NCBI RefSeq assembly: GCF_001482405.1
Contig: NZ_LPXO01000009.1
Span: 62,001 to 126,000, forward strand
From: Pseudoponticoccus marisrubri
GTDB lineage: Bacteria > Pseudomonadota > Alphaproteobacteria > Rhodobacterales > Rhodobacteraceae
DNA: 64,000 bases
Reading direction: 5' to 3'
The position numbers and the translations under genes are program-made. How positions within the stretch are numbered: position 1 is the stretch's first letter; each line of letters starts with the position of its first letter. Shown piece by piece: positions 1-8,732 of this stretch. Under the pieces are notes generated by a model that was given only the letters and a program-made list of their open reading frames with translations, ran no database searches and was not told the DNA's origin.

Positions 1-158
1 CGCTCTATGAAGAGGCCTCGCTGATCGCGATGGAAGACCGCGCGCTGATCCCCACGGTGATCCTGCAGACCGTCTGGGCCGCCGATGCCGACACGCTGGA
101 TTTCACCGCCCGTGTCGACCAGGAGACCCGCGCCTACGAGATCATGCCCGCAGAGTGA
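1..158 (+). CDS. Peptide ABC transporter substrate-binding protein, 3' end only
   Basis: The first 158 bases hold the last 51 codons of an open frame (frame 3) that ends in TGA at 156-158. The rest lies outside the window. The end reads as a C-terminal extracellular solute-binding domain of the DppA/OppA type (SBP family 5), with a tail ending YEIMPAE. The assignment rests mainly on context: the permease and ATPase genes of a dipeptide/oligopeptide transporter follow directly on the same strand, the standard order for dppABCDF operons. The product would be periplasmic and bind peptides. Specificity cannot be judged from this fragment. Confidence 0.7.
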   Translation, partial: LYEEASLIAMEDRALIPTVILQTVWAADADTLDFTARVDQETRAYEIMPAE

Positions 159-168
159 TCCAGTGACG

Positions 169-193
169 GGGGGGCCGGGCGATCCGGCCCCCC
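169..193 (+). terminator. Hairpin between dppA end and dppB
   Basis: A perfect 10-bp stem (GGGGGGCCGG / CCGGCCCCCC) with a 5-base loop lies 10 bases after the solute-binding stop. There is no T tract after it. In transport operons such hairpins usually protect the binding-protein transcript and reduce read-through to the permease genes, so partial attenuation is more likely than full termination. Confidence 0.6.
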
Positions 194-231
194 TGCCTTC
201 TTCCCCCGCCGTCGCCAGAATAGGGAGTGAC

Positions 232-1206
232 ATGCTCGGTTATCTCATCCGCAGGCTCGCCCAGGCGGTGGTCGTGGTCTTTGCCATGTCGATCATCGTC
301 TTTGTCGGCGTCTATGCCATCGGCAACCCGATCGACGTGCTGATCGACCCCGGCGCCACGCAGGAGATCCGCGCCAAGCTGATCGCCCAGTACGGGCTGG
401 ACCAGCCGCTGTGGCGGCAGTATTTCACCTTCCTTGCCAACGTGGCCCAGGGCGACATGGGCACCTCGATGGTCTACAACATCCCCGTGGTGGACCTGGT
501 GTTCTCGCGCCTGCCCGCCACGCTGGAGCTGGTCCTCGTGTCGATCATGATCGCCACCTGCATCGGCATCCCGGCCGGGCTCTATGCCGGATACCGCCCC
601 GACAGCATCGCCGCCAAGGCGATCATGGCCCTGTCCGTGCTGGGCTTTTCCGTGCCGACCTTCTGGATCGGAATGCTGCTGATCATGACCTTCGCGGTGA
701 ATCTCGGCGTGCTGCCCTCGGGTGGGCGCGGCGACGTGGGCAGCTTTCTGGGCATCAACACCTCGCTGGCCACGCTGGATGGCTGGAGCCACGTGATCCT
801 GCCCGCCATCAACTTGTCGCTGTTCAAGATGGGGCTGATGATCCGCCTGACCCGCGCCGGCATGGTCGAGGCGATGCGCACCGATTACGTGAAATTCGCC
901 CGCGCGCAGGGGCTGACCGACCGCGAGATCATCTTCAGCCACGTGCTGCGCAACATCTCGATCCCGATCGTCACCGTCTTCGGGCTGGAGCTGGGATCGA
1001 CCCTGGCCTTTGCCGTGGTCACCGAGAGCGTCTTCACCTGGCCCGGCGTCGGCAAGCTGATCATCGACTCGATCCTGCAGCTCGACCGGCCGGTGATGGT
1101 CACCTACCTCGTGCTGGTGGTGATCCTCTTCGTGCTGATCAACCTCGTGGTCGACCTTGTCTATGCCCGTCTCGACCCTCGCGTGCGCCTGAAAGGAGGG
1201 GCCTGA
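232..1206 (+). CDS. dppB: Dipeptide/oligopeptide ABC transporter permease, DppB type
   Basis: Inner-membrane permease of 324 aa. It opens with the family signature MLGYLIRRLAQ and a first membrane helix at about residues 10-30. A large periplasmic loop follows, then the binding-protein-dependent transport module with the EAA loop near EAMRTDYVKFARAQG. It would pair with the DppC-like protein encoded next. I chose the ATG at 232 (GGGAG four bases upstream) over an earlier in-frame start at 85 that would run back through the dppA end and the hairpin. Its stop overlaps the dppC start (TGATG). Peptide import is known for the family; the exact substrate is not visible. Confidence 0.88.
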   Translation: MLGYLIRRLAQAVVVVFAMSIIVFVGVYAIGNPIDVLIDPGATQEIRAKLIAQYGLDQPLWRQYFTFLANVAQGDMGTSMVYNIPVVDLVFSRLPATLELVLVSIMIATCIGIPAGLYAGYRPDSIAAKAIMALSVLGFSVPTFWIGMLLIMTFAVNLGVLPSGGRGDVGSFLGINTSLATLDGWSHVILPAINLSLFKMGLMIRLTRAGMVEAMRTDYVKFARAQGLTDREIIFSHVLRNISIPIVTVFGLELGSTLAFAVVTESVFTWPGVGKLIIDSILQLDRPVMVTYLVLVVILFVLINLVVDLVYARLDPRVRLKGGA

Positions 1207-2144
1207 TGTCCGACACCCTGAGCCCCGAAAGCGCGACCCTGGCCACCCCGGCCGCGGCGCGCACCGACAGCCGCGCCACGCGGCTGCGCAACTTCTGGTC
1301 GGATTTCCGCCGCTCGCCGGTGGCGGTGGTGTCGCTGGTCGTGATCGTCGTGCTGGCCGCGCTGTCCTTCGGCGCGCCCTGGGTGGTGCCGCAGAACCCC
1401 TATGACATGGCCAGCCTCGACTGGCTGGACGCCTTCCTCGCCCCCGGCACGGTGGGCTCGGGCGGCTACACCCACCTTCTGGGCACCGACAATGCCGGGC
1501 GCGACATGCTGTCGGCGATCTTCTACGGGCTGCGCACCAGTTTCGTCATCGGGCTGAGCGCCGGGGCGCTGGCGCTGATGGTGGGCATCTGCGTGGGCCT
1601 CAGCGCGGCCTATTTCGGCGGCCGGGTGGAAAGCCTGCTGATGCGCATCGTCGATCTGCAGCTGTCGATGCCGGCGATCCTGCTGGCGCTGGTGCTGGTC
1701 GCCATGCTGGGCCAGGGCGTGGCGCAGATCATCCTGGCGCTGGTCGTCGCGCAATACGCCTATTTCGCCCGCACCACCCATGGCGCCGCCACGGTGGAGC
1801 GCGGCAAGGACTATATCGAGGCCGCCCGCTCGACCCCGCTGCCCACGCGCCGGGTGCTGTTCCGCCACCTGCTGCCCAACGTGCTGCCGCCGCTGATCGT
1901 GGTGGCCACGGTGCAGGTGGCCAGCGCCATCGCGCTGGAGGCGACGCTGTCCTTCCTGGGCGTGGGCCTGCCGCTGACCGAACCCTCGTTGGGCTCGCTG
2001 ATCTCGAACGGGTTCAAGTACATCCACACGGACCGCACATGGCTGTCCATCTACCCGGGGATTTTCCTGATGATCACCGTCGTTGCCATCAACCTCGTGG
2101 GCGACCAGGTGCGCCACGTGCTGGACCCGAGGAACCAGCGATGA
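1206..2144 (+). CDS. dppC: Dipeptide/oligopeptide ABC transporter permease, DppC type
   Basis: Second permease subunit, 312 aa. It has a cytoplasmic N-terminal tail of about 35 residues, a helix at about 37-55, then a DppC-like periplasmic segment with HLLGTDNAGRDMLS, the diagnostic motif of this subfamily. The transport domain includes the EAA-type loop EAARSTPLPTRRVLFRHLLP. The start overlaps the dppB stop and the stop overlaps the dppD start (ATGA), so the genes are translationally coupled. With DppB it forms the membrane channel of the peptide importer. Confidence 0.88.
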   Translation: MSDTLSPESATLATPAAARTDSRATRLRNFWSDFRRSPVAVVSLVVIVVLAALSFGAPWVVPQNPYDMASLDWLDAFLAPGTVGSGGYTHLLGTDNAGRDMLSAIFYGLRTSFVIGLSAGALALMVGICVGLSAAYFGGRVESLLMRIVDLQLSMPAILLALVLVAMLGQGVAQIILALVVAQYAYFARTTHGAATVERGKDYIEAARSTPLPTRRVLFRHLLPNVLPPLIVVATVQVASAIALEATLSFLGVGLPLTEPSLGSLISNGFKYIHTDRTWLSIYPGIFLMITVVAINLVGDQVRHVLDPRNQR

Positions 2145-3112
2145 GCGGCGCCGCGCTGGAGGTCCGGGGCCTGACCACCCGGTTCGAGACCCGCGGCGGC
2201 ATGGTGACCGCGGTGAACGATGTCAGCTTTTCGGTCCAGCCGGGCCGGATCATGGGGCTGGTGGGCGAGAGCGGCTCGGGCAAGAGTGTCACCGGCTTCT
2301 CGATCCTCGGCCTGATCGACAAGCCCGGCGAGATCTCGGGCGGCGAGGTGCTGATCGACGGCGAGGACCTGCGCCGCATGACGCCCGACGCGCTGCGCCG
2401 GATGCGCGGGCGGCGCGTGTCGATGGTCTTCCAGGACCCGATGATGACGCTGAACCCGGTGCTGCGGGTGGGCGACCAGATGGCCATGGCGGTGCGCGTG
2501 CATGACCGCGTGTCCAAGCGCGCCGCCTGGGAGCGCGCCCGCGCCGCGCTGGAGACCGTGGGCATCCCCGCCCCGGCCGAGCGGCTGCGCGCCTATCCGC
2601 ACCAGCTGTCGGGGGGGATGCGCCAGCGCGTGGCCATCGCCACCGCGCTGCTGCACCGCCCCTCGGTCATCATCGCCGACGAGCCGACCACCGCTCTGGA
2701 TGTCTCGATCCAGGGCCAGATCCTGGCCGAGGTGCGCCGGCTGGCCGACGAGACCGGCACCGCCATCGTCTGGGTCACGCATGACCTGGCCGTGGTCTCC
2801 TCGCTCGCCGACGACATCTGCGTGATGTATGCCGGGCGCATCGTGGAGAGCGGCACCGCCGAGGCGGTGATCGGCGCGCCGCGCCATCCCTATACGCGCG
2901 GTCTGATCGACAGCGTGCCTTCGCTGCACCCGCCGGGCCAGCCGCTGCCGCAGATCCCCGGCGCCACGCCGCAGCTGTCGCACCTGCCGGCGGGCTGCCC
3001 GTTCCGGCCGCGCTGCCCCAAGGCCAGCGATCTCTGCCGGACCGATCCGCCGCGCTTCGGCCGCGACCACCCGGTGCTGTGCCACCATCCCCTGACCGAG
3101 GAGCCCGCATGA
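2141..3112 (+). CDS. dppD: Peptide ABC transporter ATP-binding protein, DppD type
   Basis: Cytoplasmic ATPase, 323 aa. It has a Walker A motif GESGSGKS, the ABC signature LSGGMRQRV, and a Walker B region IIADEPTTALD. The C-terminal oligopeptide/dipeptide transporter extension has spaced cysteines (GCPFRPRCPKA), typical of DppD/OppD and possibly metal-binding. The start ATG at 2141 overlaps the dppC stop by 4 bases. It should form a heterodimer with the ATPase encoded next and power peptide uptake through DppBC. Confidence 0.9.
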   Translation: MSGAALEVRGLTTRFETRGGMVTAVNDVSFSVQPGRIMGLVGESGSGKSVTGFSILGLIDKPGEISGGEVLIDGEDLRRMTPDALRRMRGRRVSMVFQDPMMTLNPVLRVGDQMAMAVRVHDRVSKRAAWERARAALETVGIPAPAERLRAYPHQLSGGMRQRVAIATALLHRPSVIIADEPTTALDVSIQGQILAEVRRLADETGTAIVWVTHDLAVVSSLADDICVMYAGRIVESGTAEAVIGAPRHPYTRGLIDSVPSLHPPGQPLPQIPGATPQLSHLPAGCPFRPRCPKASDLCRTDPPRFGRDHPVLCHHPLTEEPA

Positions 3113-4122
3113 CCCTGCTGTCCGTCGAGCGCGTGTCCAAGCGCTTTGCCAAGACGCCCGGCCTGCTGGGCCGCGCCATCGACCGGCTGACGGGCGAAAG
3201 CTCGGCCGAGACGGTGCATGCCCTGACCGGGATCGACCTGTCGGTCGCCCGCGGCGAGGTACTGGGCCTTGTGGGCGAATCCGGCTGCGGCAAGTCCACG
3301 CTGGGTCGCATCGTGGCGGGCATCCACACCCCGACCGAGGGGCGCGTGACGCTGGACGGCCAGCCCGTCGCCCGCGACCGCGGCAGCAACGTGCAGAAGC
3401 TGACCACCGCGGTACAGATGATCCACCAGGACCCGTTCGCCAGCCTCGATCCGCGCATGAAGGTGGGCGAGACGATCTCCGAGGGGCCGCGCCTGCACGG
3501 CATCTGGAGCGCCGCCGAGACGCCGGCCCGCGTGCAGGCCCTGCTGGAGCAGGTCGGGCTGGAGGGCGCTTATGCCAACCGGCTGCCACACCAGTTCTCG
3601 GGCGGGCAGCGCCAGCGTATCGCGATTGCCCGCGCGCTGGCCATGGCGCCGGAACTCTTGGTGCTGGACGAGGCGGTCGCCTCGCTCGACGTGTCGATCC
3701 AGGCGCAGGTGCTGAACCTGTTCATGGACCTGCGCAAGCGGCTTGACCTGACCGCGCTGTTCATCAGCCACGACCTGTCGGTGGTACGCCATGTCTGCGA
3801 CCGGGTGGCGATCATGTATCTGGGCCGGGTGGTGGAACTGGCCGGGGCCGAGGATCTCTATGCCGCGCCGGCCCATCCCTATACCCGCGCGCTCTTTGCC
3901 TCGGTGCCGACGCTGGGCACCGGCCGCGCCGCCTTCCAGCCGATCAAGGGCGAGATCCCCTCGCCACTCGACCCGCCCTCGGGCTGCGCCTTCCACCCGC
4001 GCTGCCCCTTTGCCGGGCCGCGCTGCCGCGCGGAAGTGCCCGCGCTGACCTCCAGCGAGACGGGCCAGGTGGCCTGCCATCTCAACGATGGTGGCACCGG
4101 CGCGGAAAGGGACGCGGCATGA
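3109..4122 (+). CDS. dppF: Peptide ABC transporter ATP-binding protein, DppF type
   Basis: Second ATPase subunit, 337 aa. Walker A is GESGCGKST and the signature is FSGGQRQRI. The C-terminal oligopeptide extension has GCAFHPRCPFAGPRC. Walker B reads LLVLDEAVASLD instead of the common DEPVSALD; the catalytic Glu is kept but the following Pro is replaced by Ala, a mild oddity. The start overlaps the dppD stop (ATGA) and the stop overlaps the start of the peptidase gene, so transport and cleavage look co-expressed. Confidence 0.88.
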   Translation: MTLLSVERVSKRFAKTPGLLGRAIDRLTGESSAETVHALTGIDLSVARGEVLGLVGESGCGKSTLGRIVAGIHTPTEGRVTLDGQPVARDRGSNVQKLTTAVQMIHQDPFASLDPRMKVGETISEGPRLHGIWSAAETPARVQALLEQVGLEGAYANRLPHQFSGGQRQRIAIARALAMAPELLVLDEAVASLDVSIQAQVLNLFMDLRKRLDLTALFISHDLSVVRHVCDRVAIMYLGRVVELAGAEDLYAAPAHPYTRALFASVPTLGTGRAAFQPIKGEIPSPLDPPSGCAFHPRCPFAGPRCRAEVPALTSSETGQVACHLNDGGTGAERDAA

Positions 4123-5609
4123 GCACCTTCGAGACGCTGACCGGCCGGGTGAACGACGTGCTCTGCGCGGTGAACGCGCTGCAATGGGATGCCCGCGTGA
4201 TGATGCCGCCGGGCGGGGCCGAGACGCGCGGCCAGCAGATCGCCACGCTGAAGGGCCTGGCGCGGCAGATGATCCTGGCCCCCGAGATGGGCGACGCAGC
4301 CGAGGCCGCGCTGGAGGCCGCCACGACCGAGACTGACCACCGCGCGGCGCAGGCCGTGCTGGAGGCGCGCGCCTACCATGCCCGCCTGCCCGCGTCGCTG
4401 TTGCAGGCGCAGGCCGAGAGCGCCGCCATCGCCAATGCCGCCTGGGTCGAGGCACGGGCGCGCTCGGATTTCGCGATCTTCCGCCCGCACCTGGAACGCT
4501 CGGTCGCGCTGGCCCGGCAACAGGCCGAGGCGCTGGGATATGACGGCCACCCCTACGATCCCATGGTCGACCTGTTCGAACCGGGCGAAACCGCGGCCTC
4601 GCTGAGTGCGCTCTTCGACGAGCTGCGCGCGGGGCTGCGGCCGATCCTCGATGCCGCGCTGGGGCGCCCTGCCCCGCGGCGCGACTTCCTGTTCCGCGAC
4701 TTCCCCGTCGCCGAGCAGCAGCGCTTCTGCCACGAGATCGCCGGCGCCATGGGGTTCGATTTCGACCGCGGCCGCCTGGACACCACGGTGCACCCGTTCG
4801 AGATCAGCCAGACGCGCAACGATGTGCGCATCACCTCGCGCTGGACCCCCGGCTACCTGCCCATGGCGATTTTCGGCAGTCTGCACGAAACCGGCCACGG
4901 TTTGTACGAACTGGGCGTCGACCCGGGGCTGACCCGCTCGGTCCATGCCACCGACCTACGCGGGCTCTACGCGGTGGGCGGCACCAGTTTCGGCATGCAT
5001 GAAAGCCAGTCGCGGTTGATCGAGAACCATGTCGGCCGGTCGCCCGCCTTCTGGGCGCGGCATTTCGGCCGGCTGCGCGATACCTTCCCCGAGCAGTTGG
5101 GCGACGTCACGCTCGAGGATTGGCTGGCCGCGATCAACTGCGCGCAGCCCGGCTTCATCCGGATCGAGGCGGACGAGCTGACCTATGACCTGCACATCAT
5201 GCTGCGGGTGCGCATCGAGATGGCGCTGATGGATGGCAGCCTTGAGGTGGCCGAGGTGCCCGGCGTCTGGGCCGAGGCGATGGCGCAGGATCTTGGCCTG
5301 AAGGTGCCCGACGATGCCCGTGGCTGCCTGCAGGACGTGCATTGGTCGCACAACTACTTCGGCTCCTTCCCGACCTACACGATCGGCAACCTGACCGCCG
5401 CGCGGCTCTTTGCGCAGCTGCAGCAGGACCCGGCCATCGCCACCGGCCTCGCACAGGGCGACTACGCGCCGCTGCGCAGCGCGTTGCAGGCACAGGTCTG
5501 GAGACATGGCCGCGCGCGCAGCCGGCGCGAGCTGCTGGAGACCGCCGCGCCCGAGATCGGCGAGACCGAGGCCTATCTCGCACACCTGCACGACAGGTTC
5601 GCCGCCTGA
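4119..5609 (+). CDS. M32 family carboxypeptidase (thermostable carboxypeptidase Taq type)
   Basis: Cytoplasmic zinc metallocarboxypeptidase, 496 aa, full length for the family. All M32 hallmarks are present: HPF near 227, the DXRXT motif in NDVRITSRW, the zinc-binding HETGH at 256-260, HESQSR at about 294, an IEADELTYD stretch, and GCLQDVHW near 406. These enzymes remove C-terminal residues from peptides. The ATG at 4119 overlaps the dppF stop by 4 bases, so this is the last gene of the peptide-uptake operon and probably trims the imported peptides. Confidence 0.92.
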   Translation: MSTFETLTGRVNDVLCAVNALQWDARVMMPPGGAETRGQQIATLKGLARQMILAPEMGDAAEAALEAATTETDHRAAQAVLEARAYHARLPASLLQAQAESAAIANAAWVEARARSDFAIFRPHLERSVALARQQAEALGYDGHPYDPMVDLFEPGETAASLSALFDELRAGLRPILDAALGRPAPRRDFLFRDFPVAEQQRFCHEIAGAMGFDFDRGRLDTTVHPFEISQTRNDVRITSRWTPGYLPMAIFGSLHETGHGLYELGVDPGLTRSVHATDLRGLYAVGGTSFGMHESQSRLIENHVGRSPAFWARHFGRLRDTFPEQLGDVTLEDWLAAINCAQPGFIRIEADELTYDLHIMLRVRIEMALMDGSLEVAEVPGVWAEAMAQDLGLKVPDDARGCLQDVHWSHNYFGSFPTYTIGNLTAARLFAQLQQDPAIATGLAQGDYAPLRSALQAQVWRHGRARSRRELLETAAPEIGETEAYLAHLHDRFAA

Positions 5610-5935
5610 GCCGCCTTATGGCCGATTTCCGCGCCCCCCTTGGGCGCGGGCACAGCTCTAGGGGCCATGGCGTCGCGGATCACCAGATCCGAACCGCACG
5701 CCCGCAGAGCGGAAATCCCCATCGTTTCAGCGCATTGAAAGACGGGCTTTGCGCGCTGCGCGAAGGGCCCTGCCAGGCTACTTCGCCCCGGGTGCCATGC
5801 CCCCATCACGGCGTTCACGCGGTCAGATCCACACCATGTCAAAGGGCGTTGCTGGTCTTGGCATGCAGACGTAGAGGGTGACCGCGGCCAGACCTCAGGC
5901 GGCCGCAACTGAACAACAACACGAACGAGCAGATC
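5610..5935. other. Intergenic stretch, no recognised content
   Basis: These 326 bases between the peptidase and the hydrolase pseudogene hold no frame with coding character that I recognise. Base composition is less GC-biased than the flanking genes, and open frames on either strand give low-complexity translations without family motifs. It may be decayed DNA, which would fit the frameshifted gene that follows. I see no clear terminator, IS end or RNA gene. Confidence 0.4.
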
Positions 5936-6999
5936 TTGACCGTCAATCGTTTCCTCGTTTCGGCTGCCTTTGGGCTGAGCATTCTGGCACATCATGGCGC
6001 GGCGGAGGGGCGGGAGAACCCGGCCAACCGCTACCTGGACGCCTTCACGCCCCATCAATCCGCCTCTTGTCCCGTTGTCACGGACCAGATCGCGCATTTT
6101 GTCCATTTCGCCCGGGACAGGGCAGGCATCGAAGGGCATCCCTTGTTGGATCACGAGGCCTTCGGGGGGCACAGATCATGTACTCCTGGCGCGATCTCGA
6201 GCCTGAGCGCGGGGTTTACGACTTCTCGATCATCGCCGAGGATCTGGCCTATCTCGACAGCCATGACAAAGGGCTTTGGGTGCAGTTGCAGGATGCCTCG
6301 TTCATGCCGACCCATCGGCCCGTCCCCGACTATCTGTTGACGGATGAATTCGGCGGAGGCGTTGCCGCTCAGCTGACCGAGGACGGCGATTTTCAAGGCT
6401 GGGTTGCGCGACGTTGGGACCTAGCTGTCGCGGAACGGTTCGACGCGCTGATTGCGGAACTGGGCAAGGAATTCGACGGGCGCAGCGCGGGAATCAATCT
6501 CCAGGAAACCGCCATCGGGGTGGCCGGCAACGCCCCCGGTTTCGCGCCCGAACACTACGCGGCGGCCATCCGGGCGCGGATGGATGTGCTCGGGGCGGCT
6601 TTCGAGCGTTCACCGGCGATCATCTACGCGAAATTCATGCCCGACGAATGGCTGCCGTGGCAGGACGAAGGGTATCTGCGCAGCATCTACACTCTCGCGG
6701 CGGATGCGGGCGTGGGTCTTGGCGCGCCCGACCTGCTTCCCACGCGCAAAGGCCAACTGAACCACGCCCTTGGTCTGCTGCACGAACTCGCACCTCCGGT
6801 GCCGCGCGGCATTGCCGTGCAGGACGGCAACTATATCGGAGAGACGGGCTCCAAGGCCATTCAGGACAAGAGGCCAAACATCGTGCCGGCCCTGGTGAGT
6901 TTTGCAGATGACTTCCTTGACCTCGATTACATGTTCTGTGTCAATCAGCCGCCCTATTTCGAAGAGGACGTGCTGGGGTGCTTCCCGGCCGATCCGTAG
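5936..6999 (+). pseudogene. Frameshifted secreted TIM-barrel glycoside-hydrolase-like protein
   Basis: Two frames must be joined to give one protein. The first, from TTG 5936, encodes a signal-peptide-like start (VNRFLVSAAFGLSILAHH) and continues to FGG at about 6168. The second continues as GAQIMYSWRDLEPERGVYDF, the conserved start of a beta-galactosidase-like TIM-barrel domain, and ends at 6999. The break falls in a run of six G at 6164-6169; seven G would restore one frame of about 355 residues. Acidic motifs such as INLQETAIG and MPDEWLPW are intact. Either this is a recent single-base deletion or a homopolymer sequencing error. The start codon is weak and uncertain. Confidence 0.6.
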
Positions 7000-7378
7000 C
7001 GCGGGCACAAATGACGGAGGTGATGGGTGCGATGAGCGAGTGTTCTCCACAAGAATGAGAGCCAAGCGATGACACGCCCAACCCACAATGCCGATAATTG
7101 GGCGCGGAAAACGGATACCCTTTACCCGAAATAATCAGGCGGCTCCCTCGGAAGAGCAGCAATAGAGACCCGTTGCGATGCCGCTGCGTCGACAGGTTCA
7201 AGCGAGCGTCAGCTCGTCTCCTATAGCCCCAAGCGCGACCATCGCCATGAACTCGACGGCAAAACCCTTCACTCCCCCGCCACGCCGTTTTTTCCGCCAT
7301 CCTTGACGGCAGGCGTGACAGGATGCCTTGCTCTCGAGGATCGCCTCACTCACCGACCCCCGCGGCGCGGCCGCCATG
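7000..7378. other. Intergenic stretch, no recognised content
   Basis: This stretch of 379 bases lies between the hydrolase pseudogene and the CofD-like gene, which ends into it from the right. It is less GC-rich than the surroundings and has only short unconvincing frames. I could not recognise a transposase remnant, RNA gene or clear terminator. A decayed mobile element is possible but not supported by any motif. Confidence 0.4.
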
Positions 7379-8566
7379 TCAGCTCAGGGAAACGAGCACC
7401 CGTGATACGGCTTCTACGTCGTAGATGCCTTTTCGCGTGTCCCGGAGTGGCAGGCGCAGGCAGGGGATGCCGTGGTGCCTTGTCACCGCGTCGCAGTCGG
7501 CGTGAGACACGGAGCGGTCGCAGAGCACGTGGGTCATCAGCGTCTCGGTGCCCGCATCCGGACCTGCATCGCGCTGCATCGGATCGAGGATCGCCCGGAC
7601 CTGTTCGGACAGCGTCAGGCCGGGGGCTTCCGGGTCGGGGCCGAGGCTGGGCAGGTAGACCTTGGGGATGCGGCACCGTGCCACCGTGCGCCCGACGCCG
7701 GTGGGCAGAAGATTCGCGATGACGGAAGAATAGAGGCTGCCCGGAGGGTAGCAGATCAGCTCTGCCTGTTCGATCAGGCGACGGTTGCGTTTTGGCAGGG
7801 CGACCTCCACCGGGGCGCCCGTGCCGACATCTTCGACCAGGAACAGCTCGGCAACGGGCGCGTCAATCGGCGCAAGCTCCTTGCCGGTCAGCGCCCGCTG
7901 CCCCAGCACCGTCTGACCGGTCTCGAGCGTGGCGCCGAGATGCAGGTTCTCGTCGACGATGGCACGCACGATCCCGCGCACATCGACCATCTTGGACATC
8001 ATGAACAGCACCGGCTCCAACGCACGCCCGTGGCTCAGGTAGCCGCCGGCGAGGATCAGGTTGCCGATGCTGGCGTTGCGATAGTCGAACCCCTCGGGCA
8101 CGGCATCGAGAAAGCTGTCGAGCTGGGCACAGACAAGCTGGCGCATCGGCCTGGCGATGGCGGACATCAGCGGGTGCTTGCCGCGCCGGAGCCTGTCGAC
8201 CATGTCGCGCAGTTCGGCCCGCGACGCGTCCGCCGGCAGCCGGCAGCTGAAGAGCGCGTAGACATCCGGCTGACCCAGCACCGTCTCGTCCGCCAGTGCC
8301 ATCAGCCGCGACCGCAGATCCCCCACCGCCGGCATGTCGAAGGCCAGCCGCAATTCCTGCGAGCTGCCGCCGCTGTCGAAGGGCGTGATCAGGTGCATCG
8401 TGTTGTAGCTGTAGCGCTTCAGCCGCCGGGCGATGCCGTTCAACGCGCTGCCGCCGCTGAAGAACAGGATGCGCGGCCCGAGATGCGGTGCGCTTTGCGC
8501 ACGTGCGACGCGCAGATCGTCGGGCAGCATCACCTGTCGCGTCAGCGTGATCGGGCTTGGTTTCAT
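7379..8566 (-). CDS. GAK system CofD-like protein
   Basis: Cytoplasmic protein of 395 aa related to CofD/YvcK. It has a glycine-rich nucleotide-binding start FFSGGSALNG (residues 35-44), then the paired motif DSGGSS (64-69), then GDLRSRLMALAD (82-93). CofD itself makes a phosphodiester by transferring 2-phospholactate or a related unit from a dinucleotide. CofD-like proteins with the 'GAK system' label are known only from gene neighbourhoods. The start at 8566 keeps the nucleotide-binding motif near the N-terminus; a longer frame to 8641 is less likely. It is transcribed divergently from the other GAK genes, with about 165 bases between the starts. Confidence 0.85.
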   Translation of the reverse strand: MKPSPITLTRQVMLPDDLRVARAQSAPHLGPRILFFSGGSALNGIARRLKRYSYNTMHLITPFDSGGSSQELRLAFDMPAVGDLRSRLMALADETVLGQPDVYALFSCRLPADASRAELRDMVDRLRRGKHPLMSAIARPMRQLVCAQLDSFLDAVPEGFDYRNASIGNLILAGGYLSHGRALEPVLFMMSKMVDVRGIVRAIVDENLHLGATLETGQTVLGQRALTGKELAPIDAPVAELFLVEDVGTGAPVEVALPKRNRRLIEQAELICYPPGSLYSSVIANLLPTGVGRTVARCRIPKVYLPSLGPDPEAPGLTLSEQVRAILDPMQRDAGPDAGTETLMTHVLCDRSVSHADCDAVTRHHGIPCLRLPLRDTRKGIYDVEAVSRVLVSLS

Positions 8567-8732
8567 GGTCCTGCCTGGCATTGGCCCCTTTGCAACGGAC
8601 GCGCGTTGGGCCATAGGACCGTTGGACACGCCGCTCCTCAATACGACAGCCGCGCGGCGCTGTCATCCGTGCCCGAGGAGCCATCACGACGTGCCCCGAT
8701 CCGATGCCCGGCCCGACGCCATCACGGAGAAC

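Noticed and set aside
5573-6172. A 199-codon minus-strand frame over the peptidase end and the hydrolase start
   Set aside because: It is antisense to the signal-peptide region of the hydrolase pseudogene and shows no recognisable domain.
6941-7300. A 119-codon minus-strand frame in the gap before the CofD-like gene
   Set aside because: I considered a transposase remnant, but no DDE or other mobile-element motif can be read and the start lies in non-coding DNA.
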